NCBI GenBank assembly: GCA_023417475.1
Contig: JAEZFP010000045.1
Span: forward strand, 7,287-71,286
Reading direction: 5' to 3'
From: Bacillota bacterium
Lineage (GTDB): Bacteria; Bacillota; UBA4882; UBA8346
Length of the DNA: 64,000 nt
In this document: positions 52,921 to 59,814 of the stretch, in pieces
How positions within the stretch are numbered: position 1 is the first letter of the stretch
Layout of the letters: the number at the start of each line of letters is the position of its first letter
Position numbers and translations under genes: made by a program
Notes under the pieces: generated by a model
Seen by the model: the letters and a program-made list of their open reading frames with translations, nothing else
The model's database searches: none
Told to the model about the DNA's origin: nothing

Positions 52921-52951
52921 CTAACTGTTATATAATAGATATAACAGTTAG
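52921..52951 (+). promoter_or_regulatory. Operator palindrome before the GntR gene
   Basis: CTAACTGTTATA and TATAACAGTTAG are perfect 12-base inverted repeats separated by 7 bases. The palindrome contains TATAAT, a likely -10 box, and lies 16 bases before the GntR gene. Autorepression by that regulator is the obvious reading. Confidence 0.75.
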
Positions 52952-52966
52952 AGAGGGAGGAAACAC

Positions 52967-53350
52967 TTGTTAATCACCATTGATTTTCAAGCGGAGGTCC
53001 CGTTGTATTGGCAGTTGCGTACCCAGATTATTGCCGGGATTGCCGCCGGCGAACTGCAACCTGGGGAGGCCTTGCCGTCGGTCCGGCAATTCGCCGTTGA
53101 CCTTGGCATCAATATGCATACCGTCAATAAGGCCTATAATCTGTTGCGCCAAGACGGCTATATCACGATTCACCGTCAAAAAGGCGCTGTCGTCTCCGAA
53201 AACCCGCCGCGGGACTCCGCGGAGTACCGGCAGCGGTTGCGGACTGACTTACAGCCGTTGATCGCCGAAGCCTTCTGCCGGGGTTTGTCCGCCGGCGAAT
53301 TTCTGAAAGAGTGTCAAACGCTTTTCGACCGATTCGAAACGAAAGGATGA
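52967..53350 (+). CDS. GntR-family regulator, YtrA subgroup
   Basis: A 127-residue regulator. The winged-helix domain has PLYWQLRTQIIAGIAAGEL and LPSVRQFAVDLGINMHTVNKAYNLL, the classical GntR signature. The C-terminal part is only about 45 residues, as in the YtrA group that controls membrane proteins and ABC exporters. TTG start after GAGGGAGG. It is followed after 6 bases by a DUF1648-type membrane protein gene and may also control the ABC exporter at 54.7-56.6 kb. Confidence 0.9.
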   Translation: MLITIDFQAEVPLYWQLRTQIIAGIAAGELQPGEALPSVRQFAVDLGINMHTVNKAYNLLRQDGYITIHRQKGAVVSENPPRDSAEYRQRLRTDLQPLIAEAFCRGLSAGEFLKECQTLFDRFETKG

Positions 53351-53356
53351 TAATGG

Positions 53357-54475
53357 ATGAATTGGATGGTTGGCTTAACTATTAGCGTGACTTACCTGCC
53401 GGTAGTGATCTTTTTTGCGTTCACTCCATATTTGACCCGAAAAACCGAGCAGTTTGGTGTTGGGATTCCGGAAGCGGTTTATGATCATCCGGAAGTGGCG
53501 CAATTGCGGAAACGGTATCGCAATCGAAATTTGCTCAGCGGCAGTTTGTTTGCGGTTTTATTCGTCTTGGGTAACGTTTGGGCGACCAATATGACGATGA
53601 CCATTTTATTGCCCAGCGGCTTAATCGGGCAGATCGTTCTCGGGTTCACCTTTTATTTTCAGGGACACCGGAAGATGCGCCAATTAAAATCAGTGCACCA
53701 ATGGGGGCAGGATCAAACCGCGGTTATTGTCGTCGATACCCGATTCCGAACAGGGAAAGTGGCGGTCTCGCCCTGGTGGTTTCTTGCTTTTGGGGTAATT
53801 ATCATTCTGACTTGGCTGTTAGGTTATGGCCTTTTTGATCGGATGCCCAATAGGGTGCCATTGCACTATAACTATCTCGGCCAAGTGGATCAATGGGGAA
53901 TCAAATCGTGGAAATTAATCTATTTTGCCCCGGTTATGCAACTTCTCATCAGTATATTGATGGTTTTTGTTTATTGGATCATCGGCCAATCAAAACAACA
54001 GGTTGATCCCGATAACCCGGAGCAATCCGTCGTTCAAAATCAAGTGTTCCGGTTGCGTTGGTCCGCCTTTATTGTTTTTGTCGGGATGGCGTTGTTGCTG
54101 GTGTTTACGTGGATGCAAGCGACATTTCTCGGGTTGGTGAAAACCCGTTGGATGATCATAGGGGTTCCTTTACTGGTCGGTGGTTTGATTGTGGTCGCGG
54201 CGTTGGTTTTGGCGGTCACCACCGGACAAGGCGGTAGCCGGTTGCGATTCTCCCAATCGAAAAACGGTAAGCTGATCAACCGCGATGAAGATCGTTTTTG
54301 GAAACTCGGCATGTTTTACTATAATCCCGACGACCCGGCCATATTTGTTGAAAAACGGTTTGGCATCGGTTGGACCAATAACTTTGCCCAACCGCTGAGT
54401 TGGCTCTGGCTGTTGGGTTCGGTGGTGGTATTGCCGCTGGCGATTATTGCCGTCAATCAGTTGCTGACCCGGTAA
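53357..54475 (+). CDS. DUF1648/DUF5808-type membrane protein
   Basis: A 372-residue membrane protein with about eight hydrophobic segments. The block YGLFDRMPNRVPLHYNYLGQ followed by VDQWG (about residues 154-178) is the DUF1648 pattern, and DRFWKLGMFYYNPDDPAIFV followed by EKRFGIGWT near the C-terminus is the DUF5808 pattern. Such proteins are usually paired with a YtrA-like GntR regulator, as here. Function is not established; a role in envelope stress or peptide export is suggested for relatives. Confidence 0.82.
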   Translation: MNWMVGLTISVTYLPVVIFFAFTPYLTRKTEQFGVGIPEAVYDHPEVAQLRKRYRNRNLLSGSLFAVLFVLGNVWATNMTMTILLPSGLIGQIVLGFTFYFQGHRKMRQLKSVHQWGQDQTAVIVVDTRFRTGKVAVSPWWFLAFGVIIILTWLLGYGLFDRMPNRVPLHYNYLGQVDQWGIKSWKLIYFAPVMQLLISILMVFVYWIIGQSKQQVDPDNPEQSVVQNQVFRLRWSAFIVFVGMALLLVFTWMQATFLGLVKTRWMIIGVPLLVGGLIVVAALVLAVTTGQGGSRLRFSQSKNGKLINRDEDRFWKLGMFYYNPDDPAIFVEKRFGIGWTNNFAQPLSWLWLLGSVVVLPLAIIAVNQLLTR

Positions 54476-54531
54476 GGGGAAATGATCGTATTCTAGTAGT
54501 CGCCCACCCCGACTTGTCGGGCGCGAGAGAA

Positions 54532-54677
54532 AGAAAATCAAGTCTAAGTGCGATCCCTATCCCTAAAGATAACCACAAGGCGTTAAACTCTATAAAAGAG
54601 CGAATAGGCGGACGAAGGATTGTGGTTGTCTTTTTAAAGGACAAAAGGATCGCAGTTGGACATCGAAGCGATTTTCT
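54532..54677 (+). ncRNA. Candidate structured RNA: long imperfect hairpin
   Basis: Three stems nest in order: AGAAAATC (54532) with GATTTTCT (54670); TGCGATCC (54549) with GGATCGCA (54647); AAAGATAACCACAA (54565) with TTGTGGTTGTCTTT (54620; one G-T pair). The apical part is about 40 bases and internal loops separate the stems. A clear terminator follows at 54690-54714. A long hairpin with bulges followed by a terminator resembles a small RNA such as 6S RNA, but I cannot assign a family; a palindromic repeat is the alternative. Confidence 0.4.
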
Positions 54678-54689
54678 GAGTGGAAAGCA

Positions 54690-54714
54690 AAAGCCAGCCG
54701 ATCCGGCTGGCTTT
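54690..54714. terminator. Terminator between convergent units
   Basis: AAAGCCAGCC and GGCTGGCTTT form a 10-base-pair stem with a 5-base loop. It lies between the DUF1648 gene (plus) and the ABC exporter operon (minus) and can serve both directions. Confidence 0.75.
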
Positions 54715-54722
54715 GTGTTTGT

Positions 54723-55589
54723 TTATTGCGATGGGGCTACGGTAAGATTTTGAAAAATCTGCTCCATGGTGGCTTCCATGGAGTGGACGGCGATCACTTG
54801 CCGGCTTTCATAAAGACGCGCCAGCCAGGCCAGGTTTTCGGCATCAGGCTTGATAATCCGCTCTTGAATAACCGCCGTTTGTTCCGGGCTTTCATAAAAA
54901 TGAACCCGCAAGGTCGCCTGACCAAATTGTTCTTTTAATAACCGCGGTTCAGCTAAAACCACCAACCGGCCGTGATTGATAAAGCCGATCCGGTCGCAGA
55001 GCTCGTCGACCTCGGTCATGTCGTGACTGGTCAGAATGATGGTGATGCCTTGCCGTTTCAATTCCAATAAATAGTCGCGGATCACGCGGGCGGAGACCGG
55101 ATCAAGCCCCGAACACGGTTCATCCAAAAACAATAATTGCGGTTGGTGAATGAAAGCCCGGGCAATCAGCACCCGTTGCCGCATGCCTTTGGAGTAGGTT
55201 TTGACCGGATCATGAGCGCGTTCCCAAATGTCCATCCGTTCCAGCAACGGTTGAACCCGGGTCAGCGGCTGATCGTAAATCTTACAAGTGATCGCCAGGT
55301 TTTGATAGGCCGACAAGGTTTCAATCAGGTTGGGTTTTTCAAACACCACGCCGATCCGGGCGTGAACCAGTTTCAATTCCCGGCTCAAATCGCGCCCGAA
55401 GATGGTGACGGTTCCGGCGGAAGGTTTGGAGAGACCTAGCAGCATCCGGATGGTAGAAGTTTTACCGGCGCCGTTCGGTCCCAACAGTCCCAGCGTTTCA
55501 CCCTCGGCTACGGTGAAAGAGAGATCATCAACCGCGTAGCGTTGGCCGAATTGTTTGGTTAAATTTGCGACAGTCACAATGTTTTGCAT
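54723..55589 (-). CDS. ABC-2 type exporter ATPase
   Basis: A 288-residue ATPase. Walker A is LLGPNGAGKTSTIRM (about residues 35-49), the signature YSKGMRQRVLIARAF (about 133-147), Walker B LLFLDEPCSGLDP, and the switch histidine in ILTSHDMTEV. It belongs to the group paired with ABC-2 permeases (CcmA/NatA-like). It lies 2 bases after the permease stop and is cotranscribed with it. Confidence 0.93.
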   Translation of the reverse strand: MQNIVTVANLTKQFGQRYAVDDLSFTVAEGETLGLLGPNGAGKTSTIRMLLGLSKPSAGTVTIFGRDLSRELKLVHARIGVVFEKPNLIETLSAYQNLAITCKIYDQPLTRVQPLLERMDIWERAHDPVKTYSKGMRQRVLIARAFIHQPQLLFLDEPCSGLDPVSARVIRDYLLELKRQGITIILTSHDMTEVDELCDRIGFINHGRLVVLAEPRLLKEQFGQATLRVHFYESPEQTAVIQERIIKPDAENLAWLARLYESRQVIAVHSMEATMEQIFQNLTVAPSQ

Positions 55590-55591
55590 GC

Positions 55592-56608
55592 TCAGAAATC
55601 CGCTTTCTTATTAATCCAGAAAACCATGATTGTCCCCAAAACCAAGCATTCTAAAATTAAACCGGCAATTAGCGCCGTCACCTGCGGAGAAAAGGATTGC
55701 ATCAGAATAGCTTGTTCGAAACCCCGCCAAACCAGAAAGGAAGGGAAGAGGATCAGCAGGTTTTTGCCGGCGATCGCCAGATCGGCAACCATCAGCGGAA
55801 AGGTTGAGATCAGGTACAGGACCGTGGCCAGGGTTCGCGCCAGCAACGCATTAGGGGCGAACAGCCCGATCAGCATTGCTTGAATCGCGTATATCAACGC
55901 TCCAAGTAAGGCAAAGATCAGTATCATCGGGATATTGCTCGGGCAACCCGTCAACCATAAAGTAATCAAGATTGAAACAACCCCGACCAAGGCGGCCCAG
56001 GTCAGTTTGGCGCCGATCAATTCGGCCAAGGTTGCCGGCGAAACCAACACCGCATGCAAGGTTTGTTTCTCCTTTTCGTCGGCAATTGCCGCCGCGGTTT
56101 GCAAAAGACAAACCGTTAAAATCAACTGAATCAACCATAAGGGGATCGATAACCACCGGGGTTGAATTGTGGAATTGATAAAATCAACTTTGATTTGCGG
56201 GACCTGATTGTGGGAATACGACTGAAGCAGCGCCACGTTGAGAGCGTTGGTCAGCAGCAACACCTTTTGAGCTTCCGTTTTGTTGGCGAGCAGCAGCACT
56301 TTTCCGGAAACAAGCGTCGGACTGGCGATTACCGCGGCGACGTCCCCTTGTTGTAAAGCGCGGAACGCCTGGTTTTGTTCAGGAAAATAAACCAGTTTGA
56401 TCTGGGGTTGTTTAAAAAGTTGTTGGACAGTAGGGGTCAACTCCGCCGAATAAGCGACGCTGAATTGGGCGCGATCGGCTTCACGATAGACGAAATTGAA
56501 CAAAAAACCGATAAACAAAGGCAAAGCCAAGGCCAGCAGCCAGGACTTACTGGAATAAAACTCGCGATACTCTTTTTCAAATAAAGCCAGGAAGCGTTTT
56601 CCGTTCAT
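55592..56608 (-). CDS. ABC-2 type exporter permease
   Basis: About 338 residues. One N-terminal helix, a large extracytoplasmic domain (about residues 40-165), then five or more helices near the C-terminus, as in ABC-2/YhaP-NatB-like permeases. The segment DEKEKQTLHAVLVSPATLAELIGAK (shown in part: EKQTLHAVLVSPA) is the family hallmark. The start at 56608 is preferred because GGAG lies 6 bases upstream; ATG 56620 overlaps it. With the ATPase it exports an unknown compound. Confidence 0.88.
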   Translation of the reverse strand: MNGKRFLALFEKEYREFYSSKSWLLALALPLFIGFLFNFVYREADRAQFSVAYSAELTPTVQQLFKQPQIKLVYFPEQNQAFRALQQGDVAAVIASPTLVSGKVLLLANKTEAQKVLLLTNALNVALLQSYSHNQVPQIKVDFINSTIQPRWLSIPLWLIQLILTVCLLQTAAAIADEKEKQTLHAVLVSPATLAELIGAKLTWAALVGVVSILITLWLTGCPSNIPMILIFALLGALIYAIQAMLIGLFAPNALLARTLATVLYLISTFPLMVADLAIAGKNLLILFPSFLVWRGFEQAILMQSFSPQVTALIAGLILECLVLGTIMVFWINKKADF

Positions 56609-56622
56609 CCGAATCTCCATAT

Positions 56623-56657
56623 AAAATAATACAGGCCAAGTAGACCTGTATTATTTT
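56623..56657 (-). terminator. Hairpin between a small ORF and the ABC-2 permease
   Basis: Perfect 13-base arms AAAATAATACAGG (56623-56635) and CCTGTATTATTTT (56645-56657) around a 9-base loop. On the minus strand it ends in TTTT just before the permease gene, so it can terminate transcripts of the small upstream ORF and attenuate the exporter genes. A protein operator is the alternative. Confidence 0.55.
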
Positions 56658-56729
56658 GGGTCAAAGTTTATGTACGGTCACAAACAGTTAAATTAAAAAT
56701 TCTTAACAAAAACCATATTTTACACAAAA

Positions 56730-56798
56730 TCACTTCTGATGCTGTACGAAATAATAAACAAGGTAAATGACCGCTAAAACGCCGATAATCTCCATCAT
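56730..56798 (-). CDS. Very small membrane protein (22 residues)
   Basis: ATGATG preceded by TAGGAGTG at a good distance opens a frame of 22 codons. The product is MMEIIGVLAVIYLVYYFV followed by QHQK: an almost entirely hydrophobic helix with a short polar tail. This resembles single-helix peptides that associate with membrane complexes, including short sporulation peptides, but I cannot name a family. The rest of the 384-base gap up to 56991 shows no gene; it lies between the divergent exporter and spoVA units. Confidence 0.5.
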   Translation of the reverse strand: MMEIIGVLAVIYLVYYFVQHQK

Positions 56799-56991
56799 GC
56801 CTCACTCCTATCATGATTTTCTTAAATGTATTCTCCGAATTTCAATGATTTCCTTTTGGATTGTTTTAATTTTAATATTGGTTAATTCAGGATTGATTAT
56901 TCATTTTTGCCAACTGAATGATTTCGGTGCATAATTGAGATACTAATCTTCGGGATTATTCAGCGGATTATTTGAGGGGAATTGGAAGGCA

Positions 56992-57459
56992 TTGGCCAAA
57001 AAACAAAAGCTTAATCTCGATCAACAGCGATACCAGTCAATGGTTAAACAGGTGAATCCCCAACCCGATCTTTTGAAGAATGCTTGGTTGGCATTTGTTT
57101 TTGGGGGAATTGTCAGCTTGATCGGGCAAGGGTTAATCGAACTGTACGCAAAGTTAATGAAAATTCCGCTCGAAAAAGCCAGTGATCCGGCGGTTGCTAC
57201 GGTGATCTTGATTGGCGCGTTACTGACCGGGTTTGGAGTATTCGATAAGATCGCCCGGTATGCCGGGGCGGGGTTGGCGGTCCCGGTGACCGGGTTTGCC
57301 AACTCGATCGTCTCAGCCGCGCTGGAGTTTAAAAAAGAAGGTTTTGTCCAGGGAATCGGAAGTAAGATGTTTATCCTGGCGGGATCGGTCATTACCTACG
57401 GCGTAGTTACCGCTTTTTTTGTCGGGTTAATCTATTCGATATTATTGGCGTTGCGCTAA
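56992..57459 (+). CDS. spoVAC: Stage V sporulation protein AC
   Basis: A 155-residue membrane protein. The start KQKLNLDQQRYQSMVKQVNP is the SpoVAC pattern, followed by four hydrophobic segments with FGGIVSLIGQG and FGVFDKIARYAGAGLAVPVTGFAN (in part). SpoVAC is part of the channel in the inner spore membrane that carries dipicolinic acid. TTG start after GGAAGG. It is the first gene of a spoVAC-spoVAD-spoVAE unit. Confidence 0.94.
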   Translation: MAKKQKLNLDQQRYQSMVKQVNPQPDLLKNAWLAFVFGGIVSLIGQGLIELYAKLMKIPLEKASDPAVATVILIGALLTGFGVFDKIARYAGAGLAVPVTGFANSIVSAALEFKKEGFVQGIGSKMFILAGSVITYGVVTAFFVGLIYSILLALR

Positions 57460-57468
57460 AAGAGGTTA

Positions 57469-58482
57469 ATGATGACCAAAAAAGTGGGCAAACAATCATT
57501 AAAGTTTGATACGCCACCGGTTGTTCTTAGCACCGGAACTACGGTCGGGCCCTTTGAGGCGAGTGGCCCGTTAGGAGATTATTTCGACACCAAACATGCG
57601 GATTTGCTGGCCGGAATGGCGAGTTTTGAAAAAGCCGAACGGCAAATGTTGCTGGACGCTTGCTATAAGGCGCTCCAAAAAATAAATACTCCGCCAGACC
57701 AGGTTGATTGTTTTATTAGCGGCGATTTGTTGAATCAGATTATTAGCTCAGGTTTCGCCGCATTACAACTTAAGATACCATTTTTGGGAATCTACGGCGC
57801 CTGTTCGAATTCGGTCGAAGGATTGCTCATCGGAGCCATGATGATTGAGGGCGGTTTTGCCGATCTGGTGATGACCGCGACTTCGAGCCATAACAGTACC
57901 GCCGAACGGCAATTTCGTTACCCGACGGAGTATGGGGTGCAACGGAAACCGTTTTCGCAATGGACCGTAACCGGCGCCGGCGCCGCGGTGATTGGTAAAA
58001 ATGGCGCCGGACCGATGATCACCTATGCGACCATTGGTAAAATCGTCGATATGGGAAGCAACGACGCGCTGAATTTAGGCGCGGCGATGGCGCCGGCCGC
58101 CGCGGCGACAATTGCGGCTCATTTTCAGGATACCGGACGTTCGGTGGATTATTATGATTTAATCGTCACCGGCGACCTTGGAAAAATCGGACACCAACTC
58201 GCGGTGGAATGGGCTCAAAAAAACGACAATCTTGATCTGACCAATAATTATCAAGATTGCGGGATGATGATTTACGATTTGGAAGATCCGCGGGTTGGCG
58301 CCGGTGGGAGCGGTTGTGGCTGTTCGGCTTCGGTTGCGTTTGGATATATCTATCAACAATTACAACAAAAGAATTTCCGCAAGGTTTTACTGGTGGCGAC
58401 CGGAGCGATGCACAGCCCAATCTCCTGCCAGCAAGGTGAAAATATTCCCTGTATCGCCCAAGCGGTCAGTCTTGAAATCTGA
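57469..58482 (+). CDS. spoVAD: Stage V sporulation protein AD
   Basis: A 337-residue thiolase-fold protein. Typical segments are STGTTVGPFEASGPLGDYFD, FISGDLLNQIISS, GIYGACSNSVEGL and GGSGCGCSASV. SpoVAD binds dipicolinic acid during spore formation. It starts 9 bases after spoVAC, and the next gene follows 17 bases after its stop. Confidence 0.96.
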   Translation: MMTKKVGKQSLKFDTPPVVLSTGTTVGPFEASGPLGDYFDTKHADLLAGMASFEKAERQMLLDACYKALQKINTPPDQVDCFISGDLLNQIISSGFAALQLKIPFLGIYGACSNSVEGLLIGAMMIEGGFADLVMTATSSHNSTAERQFRYPTEYGVQRKPFSQWTVTGAGAAVIGKNGAGPMITYATIGKIVDMGSNDALNLGAAMAPAAAATIAAHFQDTGRSVDYYDLIVTGDLGKIGHQLAVEWAQKNDNLDLTNNYQDCGMMIYDLEDPRVGAGGSGCGCSASVAFGYIYQQLQQKNFRKVLLVATGAMHSPISCQQGENIPCIAQAVSLEI

Positions 58483-58499
58483 ATAAGGAGTATTCGCGG

Positions 58500-58850
58500 A
58501 TGATGTATCTGAAAGCCTTTATCATTGGCGGCTTGATCTGTATGATTGGACAGATTGTCTACGATAAAACCAAGTTTACGATGGGTCATATCTTGGTGGG
58601 AATGGTGATCACCGGCGGAATCCTCGGGGGATTGGGTATCTACGAAAAATTGATCCGGTTTGCCGGGGCTGGAGCCAGCATGCCGATTCTCAGCTTCGGC
58701 AACGCCTTAGCCAAAGGGGCGATGGCCGAGGCGCGGGCCAATGGCCCGTTGGGAATTTTGACCGGTATGTTTGAACTGACCAGTACCGGTATTACCGCGG
58801 CGATTGTTTTTGGTTTTCTGGTCGCGGTAATATTCAAACCCAAAGGGTAA
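58500..58850 (+). CDS. spoVAE: Stage V sporulation protein AE
   Basis: A 116-residue membrane protein of the SpoVAE (SpoVAEb) group: IIGGLICMIGQIVYDKTKFT, then ILGGLGIYEKLIRFAGAGAS and the C-terminal GITAAIVFGFLVAVIF. AAGGAG precedes the ATG. It completes the minimal DPA channel set; no spoVAA, AB or AF gene is nearby. A terminator follows. Confidence 0.94.
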   Translation: MMYLKAFIIGGLICMIGQIVYDKTKFTMGHILVGMVITGGILGGLGIYEKLIRFAGAGASMPILSFGNALAKGAMAEARANGPLGILTGMFELTSTGITAAIVFGFLVAVIFKPKG

Positions 58851-58861
58851 CTAACGTCAAG

Positions 58862-58893
58862 ACCTCTGTTTACGAAAACGGAGGTTTTTTTTT
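58862..58893 (+). terminator. Intrinsic terminator after spoVAE
   Basis: ACCTCTGTTT and AAACGGAGGT pair (one G-T) and are followed by nine T residues. Confidence 0.9.
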
Positions 58894-58924
58894 ATTTTCC
58901 CGGTCATGAGGCGAAAATTAACGA

Positions 58925-58953
58925 TTGGCTTTTGGGCGCGATTGATCTATAAT
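58925..58953 (+). promoter_or_regulatory. Predicted promoter of the HTH-divIC unit
   Basis: TTGGCT (58925-58930), a 17-base spacer and TATAAT (58948-58953). A second TATAAT at 59004 overlaps the start codon of the next gene and is probably fortuitous. Confidence 0.5.
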
Positions 58954-59007
58954 TAACATACAAATCATGTACAAATTTTGTAGCAATTTTGTAGTGACGG
59001 TGGTATA

Positions 59008-59244
59008 ATGAACATAGAAATTCGCGGCGCCGAGGCGTTGAGTTTCCGGGAACGGCAAGTCGTTGTCCTCAAAGAGACGGGGGCGAGCTCGGAAACCATT
59101 GCCAAGCGGTTGCAGCTGACGCCAAGTACTGTCGCAACCCTCTATAATCGGGCGAAAGCCAAAGGTTATCAGGTGGTGATTGTGCTACCGGGTACCGCGT
59201 TGGGAATCGCCGGTGCTGATGAAAGCGAGGACGAACTGGAATGA
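59008..59244 (+). CDS. Small helix-turn-helix protein
   Basis: A 78-residue protein. SFRERQVVVLKETGASSETIA followed by KRLQLTPSTVATLYNRA forms a sigma-70 region 4/LuxR-type helix-turn-helix (about residues 12-50). The tail is acidic (ADESEDELE). GGTGG precedes the ATG by 4 bases. It overlaps the next gene by 4 bases (ATGA), so it is coupled to a cell-division-like protein. Its targets are unknown. Confidence 0.75.
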   Translation: MNIEIRGAEALSFRERQVVVLKETGASSETIAKRLQLTPSTVATLYNRAKAKGYQVVIVLPGTALGIAGADESEDELE

Positions 59245-59681
59245 ACTCAAGTTTAAATTATAGTGATACCGCTAATCGATTTGCCCGGTATCAAGCCCCC
59301 CAAGTCCAGCGTTCCGCCGTCCGTTCGCAACGGCGTTTTCGCTTTCGCCCCCGTTCATTTTGGCCCTTCCTGACTTGGGGTTTTTTATTATTTATGGCGT
59401 TCCGGGTGTTGTTTTTCCCGTTAATGGAGGGAATCTATAACTATTGCCTTAAAACGCAGGAGATCAATCAGCTTCAAGTCACCCAGCAGAATTTACAACA
59501 ACAATTGGCCCAGTTGAAAAAGGTTCGCAAAAAGATGCAAACCATGAGTTATGTTGAAGAACGGGGTCATCAAATCGGGTTAATCAAACCCAACGAAGAA
59601 CCGTTGTTGGTTATTAATTCGCGCACCGGCCGTCAAGGTGTTTTAAAGATGACGAAACAAGTCTCCGAATATGGGGATTAA
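59241..59681 (+). CDS. DivIC/FtsL-like septum formation initiator
   Basis: A 146-residue bitopic membrane protein. A basic cytoplasmic N-terminus (about 1-45), one transmembrane helix (FWPFLTWGFLLFMAFRVLFF), a coiled coil (INQLQVTQQNLQQQLAQLKK) and a short extracytoplasmic C-terminus with YVEERGHQIGLIKPNEEP, the FtsB/DivIC pattern. It would work at the division septum with FtsL and DivIB. It is linked to the HTH gene by a 4-base overlap and followed by a terminator. Confidence 0.85.
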   Translation: MNSSLNYSDTANRFARYQAPQVQRSAVRSQRRFRFRPRSFWPFLTWGFLLFMAFRVLFFPLMEGIYNYCLKTQEINQLQVTQQNLQQQLAQLKKVRKKMQTMSYVEERGHQIGLIKPNEEPLLVINSRTGRQGVLKMTKQVSEYGD

Positions 59682-59689
59682 TGATTAAC

Positions 59690-59719
59690 AAAGGGCCAAA
59701 CGGCCCTTTAAATTTTTTT
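59690..59719 (+). terminator. Intrinsic terminator after the divIC-like gene
   Basis: AAAGGGCC and GGCCCTTT pair around AAAC and are followed by AAATTTTTTT. Confidence 0.88.
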
Positions 59720-59814
59720 AGATGAGAATCGGCAGACTGTAAACAAAGCGGCTTGTTTTTTTGAGGTACGCCAGTTATAATTTTTAAGCAGAACTTTGGC
59801 AAAGGAGCCTGAAA

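Noticed and set aside
59004..59009. TATAAT as promoter of the HTH gene
   Set aside because: It overlaps the start codon; the upstream TTGGCT-17-TATAAT pair at 58925-58953 fits better.
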